This document shows, in pieces, positions 44,682 to 55,185 of a DNA stretch of 64,000 nucleotides; within the stretch, counting starts at the first letter, position 1; each line of letters opens with the position of its first letter. The notes under the pieces were generated by a model. That model ran no database searches and was not told the origin of the DNA. It was given only the letters and a program-made list of their open reading frames with translations. Origin of the DNA: Chromobacterium paludis (lineage in GTDB: Bacteria; Pseudomonadota; Gammaproteobacteria; Burkholderiales; Chromobacteriaceae); contig NZ_CP043473.1 of the NCBI RefSeq assembly GCF_008275125.1, positions 4,030,001 to 4,094,000 on the forward strand, written 5' to 3'. The position numbers and the translations under genes were made by a program.

Positions 44682-45872
44682 ATGGCAAAAGAAAAGTTTG
44701 AGCGGACCAAACCGCACGTAAACGTAGGCACCATCGGTCACGTGGACCACGGTAAGACCACCCTGACCGCTGCTATCACCACCATTCTGTCCAAGAAGTT
44801 CGGTGGCGAAGCTAAGGACTACTCCCAGATCGACAGCGCGCCGGAAGAAAAGGCTCGCGGTATCACCATCAATACCGCGCACGTTGAGTACGAAACCGAG
44901 TCCCGCCACTACGCTCACGTAGACTGCCCGGGCCACGCCGACTACGTTAAGAACATGATCACCGGTGCCGCCCAGATGGACGGCGCGATCCTGGTTTGCT
45001 CGGCCGCTGACGGTCCGATGCCGCAAACCCGCGAACACATCCTGCTGTCCCGCCAGGTTGGCGTGCCGTACATCATCGTCTACCTGAACAAGGCTGACCT
45101 GGTTGACGACGCCGAGCTGCTGGAACTGGTGGAAATGGAAGTGCGCGATCTGCTGTCTTCCTACGACTTCCCGGGCGACGACACCCCGATCGTGATCGGC
45201 TCCGCTCGTCTGGCGCTGGAAGGCGACCAGTCCGAAATGGGCGAACCGTCCATTTTCCGTCTGGCCGACGCTCTGGACTCCTACATCCCGACGCCGGAAC
45301 GCGCCATCGACAAGCCGTTCCTGCTGCCGATCGAAGACGTGTTCTCGATCTCCGGCCGTGGCACCGTGGTGACTGGCCGCGTTGAGCGCGGCATCGTGAA
45401 GGTCGGCGAAGAAATCGAAATCGTGGGCCTGAAGGCTACCGCCAAGACCACCTGCACCGGCGTGGAAATGTTCCGCAAGCTGCTGGATCAAGGTCAGGCT
45501 GGCGACAACGTGGGCGTGCTGCTGCGCGGCACCAAGCGTGAAGAAGTCGAGCGTGGCCAAGTGCTGGCCAAGCCGGGCTCCATCACCCCGCACACTGGCT
45601 TCGAAGCTTCCGTGTATGTTCTGTCCAAGGACGAAGGTGGCCGTCACACCCCGTTCTTCGCGAACTACCGTCCGCAGTTCTACTTCCGCACCACCGACGT
45701 GACCGGCGCGATCACGCTGAAGGAAGGCGTGGAAATGGTTATGCCGGGCGACAACGTGGAATTCAGCGTTGAACTGATCGCTCCGATCGCCATGGAAGAA
45801 GGTCTGCGCTTCGCTATCCGCGAAGGCGGCCGTACCGTCGGCGCCGGCGTGGTTGCCAAGATCACCAAGTAA
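44682..45872 (+). CDS. tuf: elongation factor Tu, copy 2
   Basis: A 396-residue EF-Tu, identical in protein sequence to copy 1 at 28085. The DNA differs by silent changes clustered in the first 80 and last 50 or so bases, with a long central part apparently identical, a pattern of gene conversion. AAGGAATTTTGCAAA lies before the ATG. It ends the str genes; rpsJ begins only 18 bases later, linking the str and S10 groups. Confidence 0.99.
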   Translation: MAKEKFERTKPHVNVGTIGHVDHGKTTLTAAITTILSKKFGGEAKDYSQIDSAPEEKARGITINTAHVEYETESRHYAHVDCPGHADYVKNMITGAAQMDGAILVCSAADGPMPQTREHILLSRQVGVPYIIVYLNKADLVDDAELLELVEMEVRDLLSSYDFPGDDTPIVIGSARLALEGDQSEMGEPSIFRLADALDSYIPTPERAIDKPFLLPIEDVFSISGRGTVVTGRVERGIVKVGEEIEIVGLKATAKTTCTGVEMFRKLLDQGQAGDNVGVLLRGTKREEVERGQVLAKPGSITPHTGFEASVYVLSKDEGGRHTPFFANYRPQFYFRTTDVTGAITLKEGVEMVMPGDNVEFSVELIAPIAMEEGLRFAIREGGRTVGAGVVAKITK

Positions 45873-45890
45873 CGGAGCGGAGATTTCTAA

Positions 45891-46202
45891 ATGTCTAGCC
45901 AAAAAATCCGCATCCGCCTGAAGGCGTTCGATTACAACCTGATCGACCGTTCCGCTCAGGAAATCGTTGAAACCGCCAAGCGCACCGGCGCCGTAGTCAA
46001 GGGCCCGGTTCCGCTGCCGACCAAAATCGAGCGTTTCAACGTTCTGCGCTCCCCGCACGTGAACAAGACTTCCCGCGATCAGCTGGAAATCCGCACTCAC
46101 CTGCGTCTGATGGACATCGTAGACCCGACCGACAAGACTGTTGATGCTCTGATGAAGCTCGACCTGCCGGCCGGTGTGGATGTGGAAATCAAGCTGCAGT
46201 AA
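45891..46202 (+). CDS. rpsJ: 30S ribosomal protein S10
   Basis: A 103-residue S10 (also NusE, the NusB/NusG partner). Seen: [69 protein letters not shown] precedes the ATG. It is separated from rplC by an intrinsic terminator, so it behaves as the last gene of the str unit. Confidence 0.98.
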   Translation: MSSQKIRIRLKAFDYNLIDRSAQEIVETAKRTGAVVKGPVPLPTKIERFNVLRSPHVNKTSRDQLEIRTHLRLMDIVDPTDKTVDALMKLDLPAGVDVEIKLQ

Positions 46203-46234
46203 TCGAGTAATTTGGCTTGCTGCACGCTAAGTGC

Positions 46235-46263
46235 TTGCGGCTGCTGAATTTTCTTGATACATT
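46235..46263 (+). promoter_or_regulatory. candidate promoter for rplC and the rest of S10
   Basis: TTGCGG (46235-46240), 17-base spacer, TACATT (46258-46263), each matching consensus at four of six positions. Its start site, about 46270, would fall inside the following terminator hairpin, so its own transcripts would lack the 5' arm and escape termination. Confidence 0.5.
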
Positions 46264-46304
46264 AGCGGACTCGCCATTTTGGCGAGTCCGCTTTTGTGTT
46301 TTTT
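46264..46304 (+). terminator. intrinsic terminator between rpsJ and rplC
   Basis: AGCGGACTCGCCA, loop TTT, TGGCGAGTCCGCT followed by TTTGTGTTTTTT. A perfect 13-base-pair stem with two T-tracts, 61 bases after the rpsJ stop, in the middle of what is usually one operon. Confidence 0.92.
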
Positions 46305-46346
46305 ATGCCGGTCAATCGTAATCGGCGCCTGCAAAAGGAAATAAAC

Positions 46347-46991
46347 ATGAGTTTAGGTCTTGTCGGTCGCAAAGTCGGCATGACCCGCATTTTTGCCGAA
46401 GATGGCGCAACCATCCCGGTAACTGTGCTGGACATGTCCGCAAACCGCGTCACGCAAATCAAAACTGCCGAAACTGATGGCTACAATGCCGTTCAGCTCA
46501 CTTTCGGTTCCAAGAAGGCCAATCGCGTAGCCAAGGCTGCCGCTGGTCACTTCGCCAAGGCTGGCGTAGAAGCCGGTGAAGCGCTGGTCGAGTTCGCTCT
46601 GACCGCCGACGCCGTTGCTGGCTACAAGGCTGGTGATGCCATTGCTGTGGAAATCTTCTCCGTGGGTCAGCTGGTTGATGTAACCGGTACCTCCAAGGGT
46701 AAGGGTTTCTCCGGCGTGATCAAGCGTCACAACTTCTCCTCCAACCGTGCTTCCCATGGTAACTCGCGTTCGCACAATACGCCGGGTTCCATCGGTCAGG
46801 CTCAAGATCCGGGTCGCGTTTTCCCGGGTAAGCGCATGGCCGGTCAGTACGGTAACGTGAAGAGCACTGTTCAGTGCCTCGAGATCGTTCGTGTCGACGC
46901 AGAACGTCAACTGATCCTGGTCAAGGGCGCAGTCCCGGGTGCCAAGAATGGTCAAGTTGTTGTGCGTCCCAGCGTGAAGGCGGGTGCGTAA
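46347..46991 (+). CDS. rplC: 50S ribosomal protein L3
   Basis: A 214-residue early-assembly protein: [34 protein letters not shown], and the [20 protein letters not shown] loop reaching the peptidyl-transferase centre. The ATG at 46347 has AAAAGGAA upstream; the earlier in-frame ATGs (46296 and later) lie in the terminator tail. The stop overlaps the rplD start (TAATG). Confidence 0.98.
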   Translation: MSLGLVGRKVGMTRIFAEDGATIPVTVLDMSANRVTQIKTAETDGYNAVQLTFGSKKANRVAKAAAGHFAKAGVEAGEALVEFALTADAVAGYKAGDAIAVEIFSVGQLVDVTGTSKGKGFSGVIKRHNFSSNRASHGNSRSHNTPGSIGQAQDPGRVFPGKRMAGQYGNVKSTVQCLEIVRVDAERQLILVKGAVPGAKNGQVVVRPSVKAGA

Positions 46992-47611
46992 TGGAATTGA
47001 ACGTAATCAATACCCAAGGCAAGGCTGTTGGTAGCCTGCAAGTGTCCGAATCTCTGTTCGGCCGCGAATACAACGAAGCTCTGGTTCACCAAGTCGTGAC
47101 CGCGTTCTTGGCGAACGCTCGTAGCGGCAACCGTGCCCAGCTGACTCGTGCCGAAGTGAAGCACTCGACCAAGAAGCCGTTCCGTCAGAAGGGCACTGGT
47201 AACGCTCGTGCCGGTATGACCTCCACCCCGAACCGTCGTGGCGGTGGCCGTGCCTTCCCGAACAAGCCGGACGAGAACTTCACTCAGAAGGTTAACCGCA
47301 AGATGTTCCGCGCTGGCATGGCAGCTATCCTGTCTCAGCTGGTGCGCGACGAGCGTCTGATCGTGGTTGACGAGCTGTCCATCAACAGCCCGAAGACCAA
47401 GGAATTCGTTGGCACCGTTCAGCCCATGGGTCTGGAACAAGCCCTGTTCATCACTGGTGAACTGAGCGAAAACCTCTATCTCTCTTCGCGTAACCTGCCG
47501 AACGTGCTGGTTATCGAAGCTCAACAAGCTGATCCGTACAGCCTGCTGCGCTTCAAGAAGACCGTGATCACCCGCGACGCCGTGAAGCAACTGGAGGAGC
47601 AGTGGGCATGA
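46991..47611 (+). CDS. rplD: 50S ribosomal protein L4
   Basis: A 206-residue protein: [19 protein letters not shown], the exit-tunnel extension [20 protein letters not shown] with [16 protein letters not shown], and C-terminal [20 protein letters not shown]. In E. coli L4 represses the S10 operon through its leader; no such leader is evident before rpsJ here. Overlaps rplC by one base and rplW by four. Confidence 0.98.
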   Translation: MELNVINTQGKAVGSLQVSESLFGREYNEALVHQVVTAFLANARSGNRAQLTRAEVKHSTKKPFRQKGTGNARAGMTSTPNRRGGGRAFPNKPDENFTQKVNRKMFRAGMAAILSQLVRDERLIVVDELSINSPKTKEFVGTVQPMGLEQALFITGELSENLYLSSRNLPNVLVIEAQQADPYSLLRFKKTVITRDAVKQLEEQWA

Positions 47612-47916
47612 ACCAAGAACGTCTGTTGCAAGTAATCCTTGCTCCGATCGTTTCCGAAAAGAGCACCATGATTGCTGAGAAGAACCAGCAAATGGCGTTC
47701 CGCGTTGCGAAGGACGCAACCAAGCCGGAAATCAAGGCCGCTGTTGAAATGCTGTTCAACGTAAAAGTTGAAGGCGTTTCCACTGTGAACGTCAAGGGCA
47801 AGGTTAAGCGTTTCGGCCGTTCCATCGGTCGTCGCAGTGACTGGAAGAAGGCCTACGTTAGCCTGGTTGAAGGTCAAGAAATCGACCTGACCGCTACCCC
47901 GGCCGCGGCGGAGTGA
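47608..47916 (+). CDS. rplW: 50S ribosomal protein L23
   Basis: A 102-residue exit-tunnel-rim protein, docking site for trigger factor and [63 protein letters not shown]. The ATG at 47608 overlaps the rplD stop (ATGA); a GTG two codons earlier is less likely. Confidence 0.98.
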   Translation: MNQERLLQVILAPIVSEKSTMIAEKNQQMAFRVAKDATKPEIKAAVEMLFNVKVEGVSTVNVKGKVKRFGRSIGRRSDWKKAYVSLVEGQEIDLTATPAAAE

Positions 47917-47927
47917 GGAGATAGAGC

Positions 47928-48761
47928 ATGCCTATCGTTAAGGTAAAACCGACTTCCGCGGGTCGTCGTGCAGTTGTCAAGGTGGTAAACCCGGACCTGC
48001 ATAAGGGCGCTCCGCTGGCTTCCCTGGTTGAGAAGAAAAACTCGACCGGTGGCCGCAATCACAATGGTCACATCACCACGCGTCATCGTGGCGGTGGCCA
48101 CAAGAAGCACTACCGTCTGATCGACTTCCGTCGCAACAAGGATGGCATTCCGGCGAAGGTGGAACGCATCGAATACGATCCGAACCGCACCGCTCACATC
48201 GCCCTGCTGTGCTACGCCGATGGCGAACGTCGCTACATCATCGCCCCGCGTGGCGTGAAGGTTGGCGCCGTGCTGCTGTCTGGTTCCGAGGCTCCGATCA
48301 AGGCCGGTAACGCTCTGCCGATCCGCAACATCCCGGTGGGTACCACTATCCACTGCGTGGAAATGCAACCCGGCAAGGGCGCACAGATGGTTCGCTCCGC
48401 TGGCGCTTCTGCAATGCTGCTGGCTCGTGAAGGCGTGTACGCTCAACTGCGTCTGCGCTCTGGCGAGATCCGCCTGGTGCACGTCGATTGCCGTGCGACC
48501 GTTGGCGAAGTGGGTAACGAAGAGCACTCCCTGCGCAAGCTGGGCAAGGCTGGCGCAACCCGTTGGCGCGGTATTCGTCCGACCGTTCGCGGTACGGCGA
48601 TGAACCCGATCGACCACCCGCACGGTGGTGGTGAAGGCCGCACTGGCGAAGGTCGCGTTCCGGTTAGCCCGTGGGGTACCCCGACTAAGGGCTTCCGCAC
48701 CCGTCGCAACAAGCGTACCGACAACATGATCGTACGCCGTCGCTATTCCAACAAAGGGTAA
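47928..48761 (+). CDS. rplB: 50S ribosomal protein L2
   Basis: A 277-residue peptidyl-transferase-region protein: [38 protein letters not shown], and the conserved His-containing [15 protein letters not shown] loop. GAGGAGATAGAGC precedes the ATG. Confidence 0.98.
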   Translation: MPIVKVKPTSAGRRAVVKVVNPDLHKGAPLASLVEKKNSTGGRNHNGHITTRHRGGGHKKHYRLIDFRRNKDGIPAKVERIEYDPNRTAHIALLCYADGERRYIIAPRGVKVGAVLLSGSEAPIKAGNALPIRNIPVGTTIHCVEMQPGKGAQMVRSAGASAMLLAREGVYAQLRLRSGEIRLVHVDCRATVGEVGNEEHSLRKLGKAGATRWRGIRPTVRGTAMNPIDHPHGGGEGRTGEGRVPVSPWGTPTKGFRTRRNKRTDNMIVRRRYSNKG

Positions 48762-48767
48762 TTGACA

Positions 48768-49046
48768 ATGGCACGTTCGCAGAAAAAAGGCCCGTTCGTT
48801 GACCTGCATCTCCTGAAGAAGGTCGATGCGGTACGGGCAACCAGCGACAAGCGTCCGATCAAGACCTGGTCGCGTCGTTCGACCATCCTGCCGGACTTTA
48901 TTGGTCTGACCATCGCTGTGCACAACGGTCGCACTCACGTTCCGGTCTATGTTTCTGAAAACATGGTCGGCCACAAACTGGGTGAATTCTCTCTGACTCG
49001 TACCTTCAAAGGCCACGCTGCCGACAAGAAGGCGAAGAAGAAGTAA
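48768..49046 (+). CDS. rpsS: 30S ribosomal protein S19
   Basis: A 92-residue head protein: [56 protein letters not shown]. The ATG at 48768 is preferred over a TTG two codons earlier. Six bases after rplB. Confidence 0.98.
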   Translation: MARSQKKGPFVDLHLLKKVDAVRATSDKRPIKTWSRRSTILPDFIGLTIAVHNGRTHVPVYVSENMVGHKLGEFSLTRTFKGHAADKKAKKK

Positions 49047-49055
49047 GGTGAAGCG

Positions 49056-49385
49056 ATGAGAGTATCTGCAAATCTGAAAAGTGTTCGCCTGTCGGCTCAA
49101 AAGTGCCGCCTGGTAGCGGACCTGGTTCGCGGCAAGCCCGTTGACCAGGCCCTGAATATCCTGGCCTTCTCCCCGAAAAAGGGTGCGGTCATCATCAAGA
49201 AAGTGCTGGAATCTGCCATCGCTAACGCCGAGCACAACGAAGGCGCTGACATCGACACCCTGCGTGTCACCAGCATCTTTGTTGACAAGGGCGCTAGTCT
49301 GAAGCGTTTCACTGCCCGTGCTAAGGGTCGTGGCAATCGCATCGAAAAGCAGACCTGCCACATTTCCTTGACCGTTGGCAATTAA
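49056..49385 (+). CDS. rplV: 50S ribosomal protein L22
   Basis: A 109-residue tunnel protein: [36 protein letters not shown], and the C-terminal beta-hairpin [20 protein letters not shown], the site of macrolide-resistance changes, which looks wild type. Nine bases after rpsS. Confidence 0.98.
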   Translation: MRVSANLKSVRLSAQKCRLVADLVRGKPVDQALNILAFSPKKGAVIIKKVLESAIANAEHNEGADIDTLRVTSIFVDKGASLKRFTARAKGRGNRIEKQTCHISLTVGN

Positions 49386-49395
49386 GGGGTAAGAA

Positions 49396-50097
49396 ATGGG
49401 TCAGAAGATTCATCCGACGGGATTCCGTCTTGCCGTTAACAAAAACTGGTCTTCCAAGTGGTTCGCGTCCTCGCAGAACTTCCCGGAAATGCTGAAGCAG
49501 GATATCGAAGTTCGCGAATTCCTGAAGAAGCGTCTGGGTCACGCTTCGGTTGGCCGCGTAACCATCGAGCGTCCGGCTAAGTCCGCCCGCATCACCATTC
49601 ACAGCGCCCGTCCGGGCGTGGTGATTGGCAAGAAGGGCGAGGACATCGAGATCCTGAAGCAGGAACTGCAGAAGCGTCTGGGTGTGCCGGTTCACGTGAA
49701 CATCGAAGAAGTTCGCAAGCCGGAACTGGATGCGCAAATCATCGCCGACGGCATCGCTTCCCAGCTGGAGAAGCGCGTGATGTTCCGTCGCGCCATGAAG
49801 CGCGCCATGCAGAACGCCATGCGTCTGGGTGCCGAAGGCATCAAGATCATGTCGTCCGGCCGTCTGAACGGCATCGACATCGCTCGCAGCGAGTGGTACC
49901 GCGAAGGCCGCGTGCCTCTGCATACCCTGCGCGCCGATGTGGACTACGCTACCTCCGAAGCCAAGACCACCTACGGTATCATCGGCATCAAGGTATGGGT
50001 GTACAAAGGCGAGCTGAAGCCGGGCCAAGTTGTAGCCGCTCCGGCAGCTCCCGAGAAGAAAATGAGAAAGGGTGCCCGCAATGCTGCAGCCAACTAG
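49396..50097 (+). CDS. rpsC: 30S ribosomal protein S3
   Basis: A 233-residue mRNA-entry protein: [20 protein letters not shown], the KH domain with [61 protein letters not shown] Lys/Ala-rich tail ends [10 protein letters not shown]. Its last 17 bases overlap the rplP start. Confidence 0.98.
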   Translation: MGQKIHPTGFRLAVNKNWSSKWFASSQNFPEMLKQDIEVREFLKKRLGHASVGRVTIERPAKSARITIHSARPGVVIGKKGEDIEILKQELQKRLGVPVHVNIEEVRKPELDAQIIADGIASQLEKRVMFRRAMKRAMQNAMRLGAEGIKIMSSGRLNGIDIARSEWYREGRVPLHTLRADVDYATSEAKTTYGIIGIKVWVYKGELKPGQVVAAPAAPEKKMRKGARNAAAN

Positions 50098-50497
50098 ACT
50101 CAAGTACCGCAAACAGCACAAAGGCCGTAACACCGGTATCGCCACTCGTGGCAACAAGGTGAGCTTTGGTGATTTCGGTCTGAAGGCTGTTGGTCGTGGT
50201 CGTCTGACCGCGCGTCAGATCGAAGCTGCGCGTCGTGCGATGACCCGTCACATCAAGCGTGGCGGCCGCATCTGGATCCGTATCTTCCCGGACAAGCCGA
50301 TCACCTCCAAGCCTGCCGAAGTCCGTATGGGTGGGGGCAAGGGCTCTCCGGAGTACTACGTGGCTGAGATTCAGCCTGGCAAGATGCTGTACGAAATGGA
50401 TGGCGTATCCGAGGAACTCGCTCGCGAAGCTTTCCGTCTGGCCGCAGCTAAGCTGCCGATCGCCACTGTGTTCGTAACCAAACAGGTAGGTCAGTAA
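50081..50497 (+). CDS. rplP: 50S ribosomal protein L16
   Basis: A 138-residue A-site protein: [58 protein letters not shown]. The ATG at 50081, inside the 3' end of rpsC, gives the conserved MLQPTR start; a GTG three codons earlier is not used. Its stop overlaps the rpmC ATG (TAATG). Confidence 0.98.
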   Translation: MLQPTRLKYRKQHKGRNTGIATRGNKVSFGDFGLKAVGRGRLTARQIEAARRAMTRHIKRGGRIWIRIFPDKPITSKPAEVRMGGGKGSPEYYVAEIQPGKMLYEMDGVSEELAREAFRLAAAKLPIATVFVTKQVGQ

Positions 50498-50685
50498 TGA
50501 AAGCGTCCGAACTGAAAGCCAAAACTGTTGACGAGCTGAAGGCGGAACTGCTGAGCCTGCTGAAGGCCCAGTTTGCGCTGCGCATGCAGCACGCTACTCA
50601 GCAACTCGCCAAGACCTCTGAACTGAAGAAAGTGCGTCGTGACATCGCTCGCGTTCGTACCGTTCTGAAAGAAAAGGCAGTTTAA
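50497..50685 (+). CDS. rpmC: 50S ribosomal protein L29
   Basis: A 62-residue two-helix protein: [40 protein letters not shown]. Starts on the last base of the rplP stop codon; rpsQ follows after one base. Confidence 0.97.
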   Translation: MKASELKAKTVDELKAELLSLLKAQFALRMQHATQQLAKTSELKKVRRDIARVRTVLKEKAV

Positions 50686-50686
50686 G

Positions 50687-50950
50687 ATGAGCGAAACCAA
50701 AGTGGTACGTACGCTGACCGGCGTTGTGGTCAGCGACAAGATGGATAAGACTGTGACCGTGCTGGTCGAGCGCAAAGTTAAGCACCCGATCTACGGCAAG
50801 ATCATCCGTCGCTCCAAGAAGTTCCACGCACACGACGAGAACAACGAGTTCAAGGCTGGCGACATCGTTATCATCAGCGAGTCCCGTCCGCTCTCGAAGA
50901 CCAAGTCGTGGGTGGTAACCGCACTGGTCGAGAAAGCTCGCCAAGTGTAA
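50687..50950 (+). CDS. rpsQ: 30S ribosomal protein S17
   Basis: An 87-residue OB-fold primary binder of 16S r[62 protein letters not shown]. Last gene of the S10 group; a 206-base gap with a promoter follows. Confidence 0.97.
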   Translation: MSETKVVRTLTGVVVSDKMDKTVTVLVERKVKHPIYGKIIRRSKKFHAHDENNEFKAGDIVIISESRPLSKTKSWVVTALVEKARQV

Positions 50951-50955
50951 AAAGC

Positions 50956-50984
50956 TTGCAGAGGACTTAGGTCCTCTGTATAAT
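50956..50984 (+). promoter_or_regulatory. strong promoter of the spc operon with palindromic spacer
   Basis: TTGCAG (50956-50961), exactly 17 bases, TATAAT (50979-50984). The spacer is nearly filled by the perfect palindrome AGAGGAC-TTAG-GTCCTCT (50960-50977). As RNA from rpsQ this is a hairpin that could slow or end S10 transcription; as DNA it could be an operator. Confidence 0.85.
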
Positions 50985-51050
50985 GGCCATCTCCTGCACC
51001 TACTGTGTAGGAGTTCCGCCCTTACGGGGTCCAAAACTGGCCGTTTGATA

Positions 51051-51076
51051 CGCCACAGAATGTTCTGTGGCGTTTC
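51051..51076 (+). terminator. attenuator-like hairpin in spc leader
   Basis: CGCCACAGAA, loop TG, TTCTGTGGCG then TTTCC: a perfect 10-base-pair stem 67 bases after the spc -10 box and 81 bases before rplN. A CCTAC/GTAGG stem-loop (50999-51011) precedes it. A short T-run makes it a weak terminator or a regulatory stem. Confidence 0.6.
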
Positions 51077-51156
51077 CGCTGTTCGAGCTGGCATCTAAGC
51101 CTTGCTTACGGCAGTGGAAAGTGACGGATAAAGTTGGATTAGAAAGGTAATCTCAA

Positions 51157-51525
51157 ATGATCCAAATGCAGACCATGCTTGAGGTCGCTGACAACACTGG
51201 TGCGCGTCATGTGCAGTGCATCAAAGTGCTGGGTGGCTCCAAGCGTCGCTATGCTAGCGTAGGTGACATCATCAAGGTGAGCATCAAGGATGCCGCTCCG
51301 CGTGGTCGCGTCAAAAAAGGCGACGTCTACAATGCGGTCGTGGTACGCACTGCCAAAGGCGTGCGCCGTCCGGATGGCTCTTTGATCAAGTTTGACAGCA
51401 ATGCTGCTGTTCTGCTCAACAACAAGCTTGAGCCGATCGGCACTCGTATCTTCGGGCCCGTTACGCGTGAACTGCGTACCGAACGCTTCATGAAGATCGT
51501 ATCGCTGGCTCCTGAAGTGCTGTAA
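51157..51525 (+). CDS. rplN: 50S ribosomal protein L14
   Basis: A 122-residue protein: [60 protein letters not shown]. First gene of the spc operon, behind its own promoter and structured leader. Confidence 0.98.
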   Translation: MIQMQTMLEVADNTGARHVQCIKVLGGSKRRYASVGDIIKVSIKDAAPRGRVKKGDVYNAVVVRTAKGVRRPDGSLIKFDSNAAVLLNNKLEPIGTRIFGPVTRELRTERFMKIVSLAPEVL

Positions 51526-51534
51526 GGAGGTCAC

Positions 51535-51849
51535 ATGCGCAAAATTCGTAAAGGTGATGAAGTCGTAGTAATCACCGGCAAAGACAAAGGCAAGCGCGGT
51601 ACCGTCCTGCGTGTTCTGGAAACCAAGCTGGTTGTGGAAGGCGTGAATGTCGCCAAGAAGCACCAGAAGCCGAACCCGGTACGTGGCGTAGCTGGTGGTA
51701 TCGTCGAGAAGACCATGCCCATCGACGCTTCTAACGTCGCGATTTTCAATCCGGCAAGCCAAAAGGCTGACCGCGTAGGCTTCAAGGTTCTTGAAGACGG
51801 CCGCAAGGTGCGCGTGTTCAAGTCCAGCGGCGAAGTTATCGGCGCCTAA
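51535..51849 (+). CDS. rplX: 50S ribosomal protein L24
   Basis: A 104-residue KOW-domain assembly initiator: [67 protein letters not shown] overlaps the rplN stop just before the ATG. Confidence 0.98.
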   Translation: MRKIRKGDEVVVITGKDKGKRGTVLRVLETKLVVEGVNVAKKHQKPNPVRGVAGGIVEKTMPIDASNVAIFNPASQKADRVGFKVLEDGRKVRVFKSSGEVIGA

Positions 51850-51858
51850 GGAGCAAAC

Positions 51859-52398
51859 ATGGCACGTCTCTACGATTTCTACAAAGACAGCGTAGTGCCG
51901 GAACTGATGAAACAGTTCGGCTACAAGTCGATCATGCAAGTTCCGCGTATCGAGAAGATCACCGTGAACATGGGCGTGGGTGAAGCTGTTGCCGATAAAA
52001 AGGTAATGGAATTCGCCGTGGGCGATATGGAAAAGATCGCCGGCCAGAAGCCGGTTGTCACCACCGCTCGCAAGTCCATCGCCGGCTTCAAGATCCGCGA
52101 CGACTATCCGGTTGGTTGCAAGGTGACTCTGCGTCGCGAACGCATGTATGAGTTCCTGGACCGTCTGGTCACCATCGCGCTGCCGCGCGTTCGTGACTTC
52201 CGTGGTGTATCCGCCAAGTCCTTCGACGGCCGCGGCAACTACAACATGGGCGTTAAAGAACAGATCATCTTCCCGGAAATCGAGTACGACAAGATCGATG
52301 CTCTGCGTGGTATGAACATCACTATCACCACCACGGCGAAGACTGACGAAGAGGCCCGCGCACTGCTGGCCGCGTTCAAGTTCCCGTTCAAGGGTTAA
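51859..52398 (+). CDS. rplE: 50S ribosomal protein L5
   Basis: A 179-residue 5S-rRNA-binding protein: [78 protein letters not shown]. Nine bases after rplX. Confidence 0.98.
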   Translation: MARLYDFYKDSVVPELMKQFGYKSIMQVPRIEKITVNMGVGEAVADKKVMEFAVGDMEKIAGQKPVVTTARKSIAGFKIRDDYPVGCKVTLRRERMYEFLDRLVTIALPRVRDFRGVSAKSFDGRGNYNMGVKEQIIFPEIEYDKIDALRGMNITITTTAKTDEEARALLAAFKFPFKG

Positions 52399-52402
52399 GC
52401 AC

Positions 52403-52708
52403 ATGGCACGACTTGCACTGATTAACCGTGAAGAAAAGCGCGTCAAGCTGGCTGAGAAGTTCTCCGCCAAGCGTGAAGCCCTGATCGCCACCATCAACAA
52501 CCAGAACCTCTCGGAAGAAGAGCGTTTCGCCGCCCGCCTGCAACTGCAGCAACTGCCGCGCAACGCTTCCCCGGTACGCCAGCGCCGTCGTTGCGCCGTG
52601 ACCGGTCGTCCGCGTGGTGTGTTCCGTAAATTCGGTTTGGGTCGCAACAAGCTGCGTGAGATCGCCATGAAGGGTGAGATTCCGGGTGTTGTGAAGGCCA
52701 GCTGGTAA
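52403..52708 (+). CDS. rpsN: 30S ribosomal protein S14 (zinc-free form)
   Basis: A 101-residue long-form S14: [59 protein letters not shown]. It lacks the CxxC pairs of zinc-binding S14, so it is the zinc-independent type. Confidence 0.97.
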   Translation: MARLALINREEKRVKLAEKFSAKREALIATINNQNLSEEERFAARLQLQQLPRNASPVRQRRRCAVTGRPRGVFRKFGLGRNKLREIAMKGEIPGVVKASW

Positions 52709-52723
52709 TAGGAGACACATAGA

Positions 52724-53119
52724 ATGAGCATGCACGATCCTATTTCCGATATGTTGACCCGCATCCGCAACGGCCAACACGCTTCCAAAGTCAAGGTTTC
52801 CATGCCTTGCTCGAAGCTGAAGGTTGCGCTGGCGCAGGTGCTGAAGGAAGAAGGCTACATCGAAGATTTCGCCGTTGCCGGCGAAGAGAAGAAGCCTGTT
52901 CTCGATATCCAGCTCAAGTACTACGCTGGCCGTCCGGTGATCGAGCGCATCGAGCGCGTATCCCGTCCTGGCCTGCGCGTGTACAAGGGCTCCACCGAAA
53001 TCCCGAAGGTCATGAATGGTCTGGGCGTGGCGATCCTGTCCACCTCCAAGGGCGTGATGACCGATCGCAAAGCGCGCGCAGCCGGCATCGGCGGCGAACT
53101 GCTCTGCGTCGTGGCATAA
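52724..53119 (+). CDS. rpsH: 30S ribosomal protein S8
   Basis: A 131-residue protein, in E. coli the repressor of the spc operon: [60 protein letters not shown]. The first of two ATGs (52724, 52730) is used here; ATAGGAGACACATAGA lies upstream, so 52730 is equally possible. Confidence 0.97.
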   Translation: MSMHDPISDMLTRIRNGQHASKVKVSMPCSKLKVALAQVLKEEGYIEDFAVAGEEKKPVLDIQLKYYAGRPVIERIERVSRPGLRVYKGSTEIPKVMNGLGVAILSTSKGVMTDRKARAAGIGGELLCVVA

Positions 53120-53128
53120 GGGGGTCAA

Positions 53129-53662
53129 ATGTCTCGCGTAGCTAAGAATCCGGTAGTCATTCCGGCCGGCGTCGAAGTGAAGTTCGGCGCTGCAGACGTG
53201 ACTGTGAAGGGCGCCCTGGGCTCCCTGAGCACCGCTCTGTGCAACGACGTGGAAGTGAAGCTGGACAATGGCCAGCTGACTTTCGCCGCCAAGAACGACA
53301 GCAAGTTCGCGCGTGCCATGTCCGGCACCCTGCGTGCCCTGCTGAACAACATGGTGAACGGCGTATCCAAGGGCTTCGAGAAGAAGCTGCAGCTGGTAGG
53401 CGTGGGCTATCGTGCCCAGGCTCAAGGCGATACCCTGAACCTGTCTCTGGGTTTCTCGCACCCGGTGGCTCACAAGATGCCGGAAGGCATCAAGGTTGAG
53501 ACGCCGACTCAGACCGAGATCCTGGTCAAGGGCGCTAACAAGCAGCTCGTTGGTCAGGTCGCTGCCGAGATCCGCGCATACCGCTCGCCGGAACCCTACA
53601 AGGGCAAGGGCGTTCGTTATGCCGACGAGGTTGTGGTTCTGAAAGAAACCAAGAAGAAGTAA
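53129..53662 (+). CDS. rplF: 50S ribosomal protein L6
   Basis: A 177-residue two-domain protein: [79 protein letters not shown]. Nine bases after rpsH with GGGGTC upstream. Confidence 0.98.
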   Translation: MSRVAKNPVVIPAGVEVKFGAADVTVKGALGSLSTALCNDVEVKLDNGQLTFAAKNDSKFARAMSGTLRALLNNMVNGVSKGFEKKLQLVGVGYRAQAQGDTLNLSLGFSHPVAHKMPEGIKVETPTQTEILVKGANKQLVGQVAAEIRAYRSPEPYKGKGVRYADEVVVLKETKKK

Positions 53663-53675
53663 CTGAGGCACTGAC

Positions 53676-54029
53676 ATGGACAAGAAACAAGCTCGACTCC
53701 GCCGCGCACGTAAAACCCGTGCACGGATCGCGGAGCTCAAGATGGTGCGCCTCTCTGTGCATCGCACCAATAGCCACATTTACGCTCAGATCATTGACGA
53801 GACCGGCAGCAAGGTACTGGCCAGCGCTTCTTCGCTGGAAGCAGAAGTACGCGCCGAAGTCGCCAATGGCGGCAACGTGGCAGCTGCGGCCGTGATCGGC
53901 AAGCGCATTGCTGAAAAGGCAAAAGCCGCTGGCATCGTAAACGTGGCTTTCGACCGCTCCGGCTTCAAGTACCACGGCCGCATGAAGGCCTTGGCTGACG
54001 CCGCTCGCGAACACGGCCTCGTATTCTAA
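53676..54029 (+). CDS. rplR: 50S ribosomal protein L18
   Basis: A 117-residue 5S-rRNA-binding protein: [60 protein letters not shown]. Confidence 0.98.
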   Translation: MDKKQARLRRARKTRARIAELKMVRLSVHRTNSHIYAQIIDETGSKVLASASSLEAEVRAEVANGGNVAAAAVIGKRIAEKAKAAGIVNVAFDRSGFKYHGRMKALADAAREHGLVF

Positions 54030-54042
54030 TTCGGAGTAAAGA

Positions 54043-54561
54043 ATGGCTAAGCACGAAATAGAAGATCGCGGCGACGGTCTGGTCGAGAAAATGATCAGCG
54101 TCAACCGCGTCACCAAAGTGGTCAAGGGCGGCCGTATCATGGCTTTCTCCGCTCTGACCGTGGTTGGTGATGGCGACGGCGGTATCGGCATGGGTAAGGG
54201 CCGTTCCAAGGAAGTTCCAGTTGCCGTACAAAAGGCAATGGAACAAGCCCGTCACAACATGATGAAGATCAAGCTGTACAACGGTACCGTGAAGCACACC
54301 GTTGAAGGCCGTCATGGCGCTACCCGCGTCCTGATTCAGCCTGCTAAGGACGGTACCGGCGTGAAGGCCGGCGGTCCGATGCGCGCGATCTTCGACGCCA
54401 TGGGCATCCATAATGTGTCGGCCAAGATCCACGGCTCCACGAACCCGTACAACGTGGTTCGCGCGACTCTGGATGGTCTGAGCAAGATCAATACCCCGGC
54501 GCAAATCGCCGCCAAGCGTGGCTTGAGCATCGAGGACATCCTGGGGGTGGGTCATGAGTAA
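54043..54561 (+). CDS. rpsE: 30S ribosomal protein S5
   Basis: A 172-residue protein: the double-stranded-RNA-binding fold ([40 protein letters not shown]) and the C-terminal domain ([20 protein letters not shown]). GGAGTAAAG precedes the ATG. Its last 8 bases overlap rpmD. Confidence 0.98.
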   Translation: MAKHEIEDRGDGLVEKMISVNRVTKVVKGGRIMAFSALTVVGDGDGGIGMGKGRSKEVPVAVQKAMEQARHNMMKIKLYNGTVKHTVEGRHGATRVLIQPAKDGTGVKAGGPMRAIFDAMGIHNVSAKIHGSTNPYNVVRATLDGLSKINTPAQIAAKRGLSIEDILGVGHE

Positions 54562-54739
54562 CGCCAAGACTGTCAAGGTCACTCTGGTAAAGAGCCTGAT
54601 CGGTCGCCTGGAGTCTCACAAGGCCTGCGCCCGTGGTCTGGGTCTGCGTAAGATCCGTCAGACCGTTGAAGTGCTCGATACCCCTGAAAACCGTGGCATG
54701 ATCAACAAGATCAGCTACCTGCTCAAATTCGAGGGCTAA
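54554..54739 (+). CDS. rpmD: 50S ribosomal protein L30
   Basis: A 61-residue protein: [55 protein letters not shown]. The start lies within the 3' end of rpsE (GGGGGTGGGTC upstream), an overlap of 8 bases. Confidence 0.97.
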   Translation: MSNAKTVKVTLVKSLIGRLESHKACARGLGLRKIRQTVEVLDTPENRGMINKISYLLKFEG

Positions 54740-54742
54740 GAG

Positions 54743-55174
54743 ATGCTGCTGAACACCGTACAACCGGGCGTCGGCGCCAAGCATGCCAAGCGCCGTGTCG
54801 GCCGTGGCATCGGCTCCGGCCTGGGTAAGACTTGCGGCCGCGGCCACAAGGGTCAGAAGAGCCGCGCTGGTGGTTTCCACAAGGTAGGCTTCGAAGGCGG
54901 TCAAATGCCGCTGCAACGCCGTCTGCCGAAGCGTGGTTTCAAGTCGCTGACGGCACGCTTCGTTTGCGAAGTGCGCCTGTCGGAGCTGAACCTGCTGCCG
55001 GTTAGCGAAATCGATCTGCTGTCCCTCAAGCAAGCTGGTCTGGTATCCGCTCAAGCCCAAGTGGCCAAGGTGGTGCTGTCTGGCAAGATTGAGCGCGCAG
55101 TGAAACTGCGTGGCATCGGCGCTACCGCCGGCGCCCGCGCCGCCATCGAGGCTGCCGGCGGCAGCATTGAATAA
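54743..55174 (+). CDS. rplO: 50S ribosomal protein L15
   Basis: A 143-residue protein with a long basic Gly-rich N-terminal extension: [58 protein letters not shown]. Three bases after rpmD. Confidence 0.98.
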   Translation: MLLNTVQPGVGAKHAKRRVGRGIGSGLGKTCGRGHKGQKSRAGGFHKVGFEGGQMPLQRRLPKRGFKSLTARFVCEVRLSELNLLPVSEIDLLSLKQAGLVSAQAQVAKVVLSGKIERAVKLRGIGATAGARAAIEAAGGSIE

Positions 55175-55185
55175 GGCATAAATCT

